NCBI RefSeq assembly: GCF_005768555.2
Contig: NZ_VCHX02000159.1
Coordinates: 1-61,418, forward strand
Reading direction: 5' to 3'
Origin: Streptomyces sporangiiformans
GTDB lineage: Bacteria > Actinomycetota > Actinomycetes > Streptomycetales > Streptomycetaceae
DNA: 61,418 bases
The notes under the pieces are model-generated. The model worked only from the letters and a program-made list of their open reading frames with translations, did not search any database and had not been told where the DNA came from. Positions 51,402 to 58,230 of the stretch are shown piece after piece. The number at the start of each line of letters is the position of its first letter. The stretch's first letter is position 1. The translations under genes were made by a program, and so were the position numbers.

Positions 51402-52751
51402 TCAACCCCGCGAAAAACGCTTGAGCAGCACCGCCGAAGCCACCGGACGCGCCCCCGCCTTGGCCACCCCGTCGGCGACCTCGCGGTCGGTCGAGACGAC
51501 GATGACGGGCCGGCCGGGCGGCTCGGCGCGCACCAGCTGGCGGATCAACTCGTCGGCGGTGACGCCGGCCTTGGAGAACAGCACGCGCACCCCGCGCGGC
51601 GGCGCCAGCAGCACCGGGGCGGCCAGCTCGGCCCCGTCGAAGACGCAGGTGACCTCGGCGCCGGTCTGTGCGGCGAGCTGCGAGAGCTGACCGAGCAGCC
51701 GCAGCCGCTGCTTCTCCAACGGCATCTGCGGATAGCCGGTCTTGGTGACGTTGTAGCCGTCGACGACCAGATGCGCCTGCGGCAGCGCGAGCAACTGGTC
51801 GAGGATCGCGGGGTCGTTTTCGGACAGCGCACGGGCGGCGATGTCCTTCGGGCTCATGCGGCCCGGTTCGACGGCGTCGACGGTCTCCGCGGGCCGCTGC
51901 GACACGGGCGGCAGGGCGAGCTCACGCCGCAACCCCTGTGCCGCGTCGAGCACGGTGTCGAGCAGCAGCCGCAGGCGCATGTCCTCGACACTGCGGCCCT
52001 CGCGGGCCGCCCTGCGGGCCGCTTCCAGGGCGGCCTCGGCCTCGCCGAGCCGCGCCTTCAGCCGCCGGGTCTCGCTCTCGGCGGCGGACACCTGGGCCTG
52101 CCCCTCGGCCCGTACGGACTCGATCTCGCCCCGCACCTTCCGCAGGGCGGCCTCGCCGCGCTTGACGTCACTGAGGGCCGAGCGCAGCTTGCGCTGAAGC
52201 GATTCGGCTTCCTTCTTCGCCGAGTCCAGCTCCGTACGCAGCCGTTCGGTCTCGGCCCGGGTCTGGCCGCGGGCCTCGGCGAGTTCGTCGCGCAGGCGCT
52301 CCAGCTCGGCACGGTTCTCCTCGTCGGCGCGCTCGGCGTCCGCCCGCTGTGCCTCCTCGCCCGCGGCGGTCACCAGCTTCACCCAGCCCGTGGGCCGGAG
52401 CACATAGGCCGCGGCCGCCACGTCCAGCGGGTCCGCGGCCGGGGGCGGCGAGCCTGAGTCGAGAGCGTTGCTCAGCTCCGGCTGGGCCTCTCTGAGCCGC
52501 TCGCCGATCCGCTGCCTGAAGAGCGGATCGGTCTCCAGGGCCGCGGCCATCGCGTTACCCGCGAACTTGGCACGGCGATTGGGGGCGAACCGGGCGTACT
52601 GCCGCAGCTGGCTGGGCAGTTCGGCGACGGTCAGATGGCCGAAACCGTCCGAGACGATCGATACGACTCGGCGGCGCACTCCGTCGGGCAGGGGGCGGTC
52701 GAGCACCTCAGCGGCGCCGTCGGCCGGCTCCCCGCCTGTGGTCTCCACCAT
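51402..52751 (-). CDS. Coiled-coil NYN-domain (YacP-like) RNA-binding protein / putative RNase
   Basis: 449 aa. An N-terminal helical domain (about 20-150), a long coiled coil (about 140-265, EEAQRADAERADEENRAELE and on), then a C-terminal NYN/PIN-like domain with acidic residues in HLVVDGYNVTKTGYP (about residue 329), CVFDGAEL, and VIVVSTDREVADGV. YacP/Rae1 relatives are ribosome-associated endoribonucleases. The fusion to a coiled coil is characteristic of actinobacteria and suggests assembly on a complex. Followed upstream in the same operon by a small CxxC protein. Confidence 0.88.
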   Translation of the reverse strand: MVETTGGEPADGAAEVLDRPLPDGVRRRVVSIVSDGFGHLTVAELPSQLRQYARFAPNRRAKFAGNAMAAALETDPLFRQRIGERLREAQPELSNALDSGSPPPAADPLDVAAAAYVLRPTGWVKLVTAAGEEAQRADAERADEENRAELERLRDELAEARGQTRAETERLRTELDSAKKEAESLQRKLRSALSDVKRGEAALRKVRGEIESVRAEGQAQVSAAESETRRLKARLGEAEAALEAARRAAREGRSVEDMRLRLLLDTVLDAAQGLRRELALPPVSQRPAETVDAVEPGRMSPKDIAARALSENDPAILDQLLALPQAHLVVDGYNVTKTGYPQMPLEKQRLRLLGQLSQLAAQTGAEVTCVFDGAELAAPVLLAPPRGVRVLFSKAGVTADELIRQLVRAEPPGRPVIVVSTDREVADGVAKAGARPVASAVLLKRFSRG

Positions 52752-52786
52752 CGGTCACCCCAACCGTCTCGACGGGGCCCGCTCCC

Positions 52787-53026
52787 TCAGGAGCCGGCGC
52801 CCGGCCTGTCCACCAGTTCCACCTGATCCACCGCGTTGCACCAGCGGCAGCGCACCGATTCGATGGTCTCACTGACCACCTCGCGCTCCTCGACGTTCGG
52901 CTCACCGGCGAGGTCGAGGTGCACGTACTCGACAACCTTCGACGAACGGGTCACGTCGAAACGCGTGAGGTTGCCGCAGAGCGTGCAGCGCCACCGGGTC
53001 TCGGCGGTCGGCAGGGGAACCGTCAT
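52787..53026 (-). CDS. Small protein with two CxxC motifs (zinc-ribbon-like)
   Basis: 79 aa. WRCTLCGNLTRFDV at residues 12-25 and VRCRWCNAVDQV at residues 58-69 give a four-Cys site likely to bind zinc. The middle is acidic (LAGEPNVEEREVVSETIE). ATG 53026 with GAGCGAC-type weak SD. It ends 35 bases before the NYN protein gene, so the pair is probably one operon and may work together in RNA metabolism (inference). Function not established. Confidence 0.85.
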   Translation of the reverse strand: MTVPLPTAETRWRCTLCGNLTRFDVTRSSKVVEYVHLDLAGEPNVEEREVVSETIESVRCRWCNAVDQVELVDRPGAGS

Positions 53027-53181
53027 CGTGGCAGTCGCTCTCTTTCCTGGTGTCCGTGCCGCGCCAGTCTCCCTGGAGCGTGTGGCTCGTAACCCTACGG
53101 CCTGGCGGGTACTCGACGCCCGCCACCTGTGAGCGGCGAGGCACTCTGTGTAGTTCGGTCCTGTTACGTCATGATTTGCTC

Positions 53182-53913
53182 ATGATCGGCAACTGGGGTG
53201 CGGCCTTCGTCCGGGCGGTCCGGAGCCAGTCCGCGCCGGTGACCTACGGACTGATCACCCTGTGCTGTCTGACCTTCCTGATCGGCCCGGCCTCGGGGCT
53301 CAGCCCCTCGTTCGGCACCGGTGACGAGCTCCTCTCCGCTCAGCGGGCCTATTTCGAACGCTGGGGCATCGTGCCCGTCGAACTGTTCAGCGGGTCTTTG
53401 CGGGCCGCCCTCACCCCGGCCACCGCGCTCTTCGTGCACGGCAGCTGGCTGCATCTGCTGGGCAACATGCTCTTCCTCTATGTCTTCGGGGCGATGGTCG
53501 AGGAGCGGATGGGTCATGTCGAGTTCGCGCTCTTCTATCTGGGCTGCGGTTATCTCGCCCTGCTCGGCTATGCGGCCACCCACGCCGACTCCGAGCAGAC
53601 GCTGGTCGGCGCCTCCGGGGCGATCTCCGCGGTCCTCGGCGCGTTCCTTTACCTGTTCCCCAAAGCCCGGGTGACCAGTCTCTTCCCGTTCCTGTTCTTC
53701 CTGCCACTGCGTCTTCCGGCCTGGGTGGTGCTCCCGTTCTGGGCGTCCCTGCAGTGGCTGGCGGCGGGCCGCGCGCCCCAGGGCCCTGGGGTCGCGTACC
53801 TGGCGCACCTGATGGGCTTCTCGATCGGCTTCCTGTACTCGTGGGTGCGCTACGGCCGGACGGCTAGAGTGAAAACCCCAGCGACGGCCACCGAGGGAGA
53901 AAACCAGCCGTGA
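53182..53913 (+). CDS. Rhomboid family intramembrane serine protease
   Basis: 243 aa, six or seven membrane segments. Catalytic dyad candidates Ser145 in GASG and His209 in YLAHLMGFSIGF, with the family motif HGSWLHLLGNMLFLYVFG. Cleaves membrane proteins within the bilayer; substrate unknown. ATG 53182 lacks a strong Shine-Dalgarno. Its GTGA overlap with the next gene means the RAM-domain protein is translationally coupled. Divergent from the CxxC/NYN operon. Confidence 0.92.
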   Translation: MIGNWGAAFVRAVRSQSAPVTYGLITLCCLTFLIGPASGLSPSFGTGDELLSAQRAYFERWGIVPVELFSGSLRAALTPATALFVHGSWLHLLGNMLFLYVFGAMVEERMGHVEFALFYLGCGYLALLGYAATHADSEQTLVGASGAISAVLGAFLYLFPKARVTSLFPFLFFLPLRLPAWVVLPFWASLQWLAAGRAPQGPGVAYLAHLMGFSIGFLYSWVRYGRTARVKTPATATEGENQP

Positions 53914-54191
53914 TCACCGCGATCGTGCTCATCAAGACCAGTGTGGACCGGATCCCCGAGATCGCCGAGTCGATCGCCGCGCTGGACTCCGTCAGTGAGG
54001 TCTTCTCCGTGACCGGTACCTACGATCTGATCGCCATGGTCCGGGTGAAGGCCCATGACGATCTGGCGGACATCATTCCCGGGCAGATCAGCAAGATCCC
54101 GGGGGTGGAGGCGACGGACACGCACGTCGCGTTCCGTACGTATTCGCAGCATGACCTCGAGGCCGCGTTCGCCCTCGGGCTGGACAGCTGA
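53910..54191 (+). CDS. Stand-alone Lrp/AsnC ligand-binding (RAM) domain protein
   Basis: 93 aa. Begins ITAIVLIKTSVDRIPEIAES and continues VFSVTGTYDLIAMVRVKAHD, the RAM fold of Lrp/AsnC regulators, but has no DNA-binding helix-turn-helix. Such single-domain forms bind amino acids or act as modulators of full-length Lrp proteins. GTG 53910 overlaps the rhomboid stop by 4 bases. Confidence 0.93.
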   Translation: MITAIVLIKTSVDRIPEIAESIAALDSVSEVFSVTGTYDLIAMVRVKAHDDLADIIPGQISKIPGVEATDTHVAFRTYSQHDLEAAFALGLDS

Positions 54192-54251
54192 GAGCTGGAC
54201 AGCTGAGGGCCGTATGCGGCCGCAGGCCCTGACCGCCCGCATGAAGAGTTC

Positions 54252-54273
54252 TTCATCTCCGGCTCATGCGGGC
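54252..54273 (+). promoter_or_regulatory. 11-bp direct repeat, candidate OmpR-type regulator site 1
   Basis: TTCATCTCCGG-CTCATGCGGGC: two units TTCATCnnnGG / CTCATnnnGG with an 11-base period. The same pattern stands before the transporter gene at 56739-56771. Eleven-base direct repeats are what OmpR/PhoB-type regulators bind. It overlaps a CCCGCATGA...TCATGCGGG inverted repeat (54236-54272) and lies 30 bases before the secreted protein gene. Confidence 0.55.
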
Positions 54274-54302
54274 GCTGCGCCGAGCACCGCAGCATCGGGC
54301 CC

Positions 54303-54608
54303 ATGGTCTTCTCCCATCGGATGGCGGCCCTGGCCGCCGTCGTGGCGATTCCGCTCGGCATCGCCGCGACCAGCTACGCCCTGACCGACAGTCCTCAGTC
54401 CCCCAAGGTCCCGCCCAAGGTGGAACTGGACAGTGGCTCACCCTCGGCGAAGCCCAAGAAGCCGGCGCCGACGCCTACGCCGACGCCCAGCGACGAGGTC
54501 GTCTCCCGGCCTCCGGTGAGCGACGACCCCTCGGCCCCCGGGGACGACGATGACAACGGCGGCGCAGGTGACGGAGCGGACGACGACGGACCCGGCGACG
54601 ACGGCTGA
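54303..54608 (+). CDS. Small secreted Pro/Asp-rich protein
   Basis: 101 aa. A signal peptide or single anchor (MAALAAVVAIPLGIAATSYA) followed by a mature part that is all low complexity: Lys/Pro/Thr (KPKKPAPTPTPTPSDE) then Asp/Gly-rich (DDDDNGGAGDGADDDGPGDD). No fold recognised. Its 3' end overlaps the histidine kinase start by about 60 bases in another frame. The Asp-rich tail could bind Ca2+ or other cations, and it could be an accessory ligand for the kinase; both are inference. Confidence 0.75.
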   Translation: MVFSHRMAALAAVVAIPLGIAATSYALTDSPQSPKVPPKVELDSGSPSAKPKKPAPTPTPTPSDEVVSRPPVSDDPSAPGDDDDNGGAGDGADDDGPGDDG

Positions 54609-56055
54609 GCTCCCTGCCGTTCCGGTACGGGGGCGGCTCTCGGCCCGGGTCCGCATCCTGCTCTGGCTGCTGCTCGTGACGGCGGTCGCCTTCGCGGCGG
54701 TCGCCACGACCACCCGCTCGATACTGCTCCGGGACGTCGACGCCCGGGTCGCCGGACTGCTCGCCCAGGAGACGGGCGAGTTCGCCCACTTCGAGGAGCG
54801 GGGCGTCGACCCCGAGAACGGGCGCCCCTTCACCGATCCGCGACGCCTGCTGCGGGTCTTCCTCGAGCGGCAGTACGCCGATCCCGACGAGGAGTTGATG
54901 GGGCTCGCCGGACGGCCCGGCGCCGACCCCGCGACGATCGTCCAGGACCGCAGGATCCCGGTGGGGCTGCCGCTGCACCGGGACGAGAAGGCCCTCCGTA
55001 CGATCTTCGCGTCCCCGGACTCCACCGGTACGCTGCACCGCTCCGCCGGCGAGATCCGCTGGGCCAAGGTCGCCGTCGCCCGGTCCGGCGCCGAACCGGA
55101 GGCCGCCTTCGTCGTCGCCTTCCACCCGGAGCGCGAACAGGCCCGCGCGAACGAGGTGTTCCGCATCCTGCTCGCCATCTCCTGCGTCGCGCTGCTGATG
55201 ACGTCGGGCGTCGGCTGGGTGGTGGCCGGGCGGATCCTCAAGCCCGTACGCCTGGTCCGTACGGCGGCCGCGCAGCTCACCGAGCAGGACCTGACCCGGC
55301 GTATCCCGGTGCGCGGCCGGGACGACGTGGCCGCGCTCGCCGAGACGTTCAACGCGATGCTGGACCGGCTGGAACGCGCCTTCGCGGCCCAGCGCGAGTT
55401 CGTCGACGACGCGGGCCACGAGCTGCGCACCCCCATCACGATCGTGCGGGGCCATCTGGAACTGATGGGCGACGATCCGGCCGAGCGCGAGGAGACCGTT
55501 CGGCTGGTCACCGACGAACTGGACCGGATGAGCCGCATCGTCGAGGACCTGCTGCTGCTCGCCAAGGCCGAACGCCCCGACTTCGTCACGCCCGAACCCG
55601 TACAGCTCGCCGAACTCACCGCCGATGTCTTCGTCAAGGCCCGTGCCCTCGGCGACCGCCACTGGGAGCTGACCGAAGTCGCCGACGGACAGGCCGAGTT
55701 GGATCCGCAGCGCATCACCCAGGCGATGGTGCAGCTCGCGCAGAACGCGGTGCAGCACACCGTCCCCGGCCAGACGATCCGCATCGGCTCGCACGCCACC
55801 GGCTCCCGCGTCGAGTTGTACGTCGCCGACTCCGGACCCGGCGTGCAGCCGCAGGACGCCGAGGTGATCTTCGACCGGTTCCGCCGCGGCACCGCCCGGC
55901 GCGGCGCCCGGGGCAGCGGCGCGGGCCTCGGCCTGTCGATCGTCCGGGCCATCGCGGAGGGCCACCGCGGGCGGGTGGGTCTGCGGGAGACCGAGGGCGG
56001 CGGCGCGACGTTCGCACTGGCACTCGTACTCGCACCGGAAGAGGAACGCACATGA
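54550..56055 (+). CDS. OmpR-partner sensor histidine kinase
   Basis: 501 aa. Transmembrane helix 1 (about 36-57), an extracytoplasmic domain of about 145 residues, helix 2 (about 202-224), HAMP, HisKA with His290 (FVDDAGHELRTPITIVRGHL), and HATPase with N-box LAQNAVQHT, G1 VADSGPGVQP, and G2 GSGAGLGLSIV. ATG 54550 overlaps the secreted protein gene; GTG 54568 is an alternative. Four bases separate its stop from the response regulator's alternative GTG start, so these are a pair. The sensed signal is unknown; see the transporter downstream. Confidence 0.93.
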   Translation: MTTAAQVTERTTTDPATTAELPAVPVRGRLSARVRILLWLLLVTAVAFAAVATTTRSILLRDVDARVAGLLAQETGEFAHFEERGVDPENGRPFTDPRRLLRVFLERQYADPDEELMGLAGRPGADPATIVQDRRIPVGLPLHRDEKALRTIFASPDSTGTLHRSAGEIRWAKVAVARSGAEPEAAFVVAFHPEREQARANEVFRILLAISCVALLMTSGVGWVVAGRILKPVRLVRTAAAQLTEQDLTRRIPVRGRDDVAALAETFNAMLDRLERAFAAQREFVDDAGHELRTPITIVRGHLELMGDDPAEREETVRLVTDELDRMSRIVEDLLLLAKAERPDFVTPEPVQLAELTADVFVKARALGDRHWELTEVADGQAELDPQRITQAMVQLAQNAVQHTVPGQTIRIGSHATGSRVELYVADSGPGVQPQDAEVIFDRFRRGTARRGARGSGAGLGLSIVRAIAEGHRGRVGLRETEGGGATFALALVLAPEEERT

Positions 56056-56068
56056 CGGGGTGTCCCGG

Positions 56069-56731
56069 ATGAACCGGATTCTGATCGTCGAGGACGAGGA
56101 GCGCATCGCCTCCTTCGTCGAGAAGGGCCTGCGCGCGGGCGGCTTCACCACCACGGTCGTCGCCGACGGCGACACGGCCTACGAGTACGCCCTCACCGGC
56201 GGCTTCGACCTGGTCGTCCTGGACATCGGCCTGCCCGGCCGCGACGGCTTCACGGTCCTGCGCGAACTGCGCGAGGCCCGCGTGAGCGTCCCGGTGATCG
56301 TGCTGACCGCCCGGGATTCCGTACGCGACACGGTGGCAGGCCTGGAGGGCGGCGCCGACGACTGGATGACCAAGCCGTTCCGCTTCGAGGAGTTGCTGGC
56401 CCGGGTGCGCCTGCGGTTGCGTACGGCTGCGCGGGCGCCCGAGGTGACGGTACTGCGGTCCGGCTCACTGACCCTGGACCTGCGCACCCGCCGGGCCCGC
56501 GCCGGGGAACAGACCGTCGATCTGACGGCCCGTGAGTTCATGCTCCTGGAGCTGTTCCTGAGGCATCCCGGACAGGTCCTGTCCCGCGAGCAGATCCTGT
56601 CGCACGTGTGGGGGTACGACTTCGACCCGGGCTCCAACATCGTGGACGTGTACGTGCGCGCGCTGCGCCGGAAGCTGGGGGCGGAGCAGGTGGAGACGGT
56701 GCGCGGGATGGGTTACCGGCTGCCGGGGTGA
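56069..56731 (+). CDS. OmpR/PhoB-family response regulator
   Basis: 220 aa. Receiver with Asp52 (LVVLDIGLPGRDG), Thr in VLTARDS and Lys in MTKPFRFEEL. C-terminal winged helix (LTAREFMLLELFLRHPGQVL, then ILSHVWGYDFDPGSNIVDVY). ATG 56069 is chosen; GTG 56060 adds three residues. Likely binds the 11-base direct repeats found before the secreted protein gene and before the transporter gene (inference). Confidence 0.94.
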   Translation: MNRILIVEDEERIASFVEKGLRAGGFTTTVVADGDTAYEYALTGGFDLVVLDIGLPGRDGFTVLRELREARVSVPVIVLTARDSVRDTVAGLEGGADDWMTKPFRFEELLARVRLRLRTAARAPEVTVLRSGSLTLDLRTRRARAGEQTVDLTAREFMLLELFLRHPGQVLSREQILSHVWGYDFDPGSNIVDVYVRALRRKLGAEQVETVRGMGYRLPG

Positions 56732-56738
56732 AGTTCCC

Positions 56739-56771
56739 TTCATCCACGGCTCATCGATGGCTCACGGCACG
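56739..56771 (+). promoter_or_regulatory. Triple 11-bp direct repeat, candidate OmpR-type regulator site 2
   Basis: TTCATCCACGG / CTCATCGATGG / CTCACGGCACG, three consecutive units with an 11-base period, directly after the response regulator stop and 18 bases before the transporter GTG. It shares TTCATCnnCGGCTCAT with site 1. Confidence 0.6.
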
Positions 56772-56788
56772 CCTGAACGCTGAGTGTC

Positions 56789-58207
56789 GTGAGCCTGAAC
56801 TTCCGAAATGCCGCGGCCCTCTGCGTGGCCCTGAGCATCTGCGCCCTGCTGATCGTGCCCGGCAACTTCCCCGGGCTCGGCGGTGACGCCCGGCTGACGC
56901 TCGCCGTGTTCGTACTGGCGACCTGCGCCTGGATCGGTACACCGATCGACGACACGTACATCGCCCTGGGGGCGGGACTCGCGCTCACGGTGACCGGGGT
57001 GATCAGCAGCGAGACGCTCTTCGGCACCCTCGGCGACTCGACCGTGTGGCTGCTGATCTGCGCCTTCGTGCTCGCGGCGGCGGTGGCCCGGACGGGGCTC
57101 GCCGGGCGGGCCGCGGCGTTCCTGGTGGGAGGGGCGCGCGGGGTACGGCAGTTGGTCCATCTGACCACGGCGGCGCTGGTCGTGACGGCCTTCGCGGTAC
57201 CCGCCACCTCCGGCCGGGCGGCGCTCGCGCTGCCGGTGTTCCTCGCGCTCGCCAAGGTCCTGGCCGACCGAAAGCGACTGGTCGTGATGCTGGCGCTGCT
57301 GTTTCCGACCGTGATCCTTCTGTCCGCGGTGGCGACCCTGATCGGGGCTGGAGCGCATCTGATCACGGTGTCGGTGCTGTGGGAGGCCACCGGTGACCGG
57401 GTCGGCTTCACGCAGTGGCTGCTGCTCGGGCTGCCGCTGGCCGTTGCCTCCTCCCATCTGGCGGCGGAGGTCGTGCTGTTGACGACGACCCGGCGCGCCG
57501 ACCGCCGAAGTCCCGTACACATCACGGCCGACGACATCCAGCGGCACAGCGAGCAGCCGGTCGCCGGGCCGTGGTCACCCTCCGAGTCCCGCTGTGCGCT
57601 GCTGCTCGCCACGGTGGTGATCCTGTGGTGCAGCGAGCCGCTCCACCAGGTGTCCCCGGCCGTCGTGGCGCTGATCGGCGCGGTGGTCGCGTCCTCGCCG
57701 GCCCTCGGCACCGTACGTCTCAAGGACGCCCTCAAGACCGTCCCCTGGTCGCTGCTCCTCTTCATGGCGGCGACGATGGCGATGGGCGTCGCGCTCGCGG
57801 ACTCGGGAGCGGCGAAGTGGCTGGTCGACGGGTTGCCCGTCAAGGTGGAGCCCTGGGCGTTCCTCGCGTTCGTCATCGCGCTCAGCACGGCGGCGCATCT
57901 CGTGCTCCAGTCCCGCTCGGCCCGCTCGTCCGTCCTCGTTCCGCTGGTCGTCGCGGCCGCCGTGGGTGCCGGGGTCAACCCGGTGGCAGCCGCACTGGCG
58001 TCCACCGCGGCCGCGGGCTTCTGCCACACGCTCCCGGCCTCGGCGAAGCCCGTCACGCTCTTCGCCGACCTGCCCGGCACACCGACCTACACCCCGCGCG
58101 ACCTGCTGCGTCTGTCCGCCGTGCTGGCGCCCCTGACCGCCGCTCTCGTCCTGCTCTTCGCCCTCGCCGTATGGCCACTGCTGGGCGTGCCCGTTCTGAA
58201 GCCCTGA
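56789..58207 (+). CDS. SLC13/DASS-type anion (carboxylate) transporter
   Basis: 472 aa, about 11-12 membrane segments. Begins MSLNFRNAAALCVALSICAL. The layout of two similar halves, with GDSTVWLLICAFVLAAAVARTG and PWSLLLFMAATMAMGVALADSGAAKW, is that of the Arsenite/SLC13 (citrate, dicarboxylate) family, though the classic SNT motifs are degenerate. GTG 56789. Followed 23 bases later by glycerate kinase, so glycerate or a related hydroxy acid is a plausible substrate (inference from context). Confidence 0.8.
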   Translation: MSLNFRNAAALCVALSICALLIVPGNFPGLGGDARLTLAVFVLATCAWIGTPIDDTYIALGAGLALTVTGVISSETLFGTLGDSTVWLLICAFVLAAAVARTGLAGRAAAFLVGGARGVRQLVHLTTAALVVTAFAVPATSGRAALALPVFLALAKVLADRKRLVVMLALLFPTVILLSAVATLIGAGAHLITVSVLWEATGDRVGFTQWLLLGLPLAVASSHLAAEVVLLTTTRRADRRSPVHITADDIQRHSEQPVAGPWSPSESRCALLLATVVILWCSEPLHQVSPAVVALIGAVVASSPALGTVRLKDALKTVPWSLLLFMAATMAMGVALADSGAAKWLVDGLPVKVEPWAFLAFVIALSTAAHLVLQSRSARSSVLVPLVVAAAVGAGVNPVAAALASTAAAGFCHTLPASAKPVTLFADLPGTPTYTPRDLLRLSAVLAPLTAALVLLFALAVWPLLGVPVLKP

Positions 58208-58230
58208 AGCGTCCCGAAGGAGTCCCTCCC

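Noticed and set aside
54438..56175. Long antisense frames over the histidine kinase gene
   Set aside because: Low-complexity Ser/Arg translations, typical of the third-position GC bias of the real gene.
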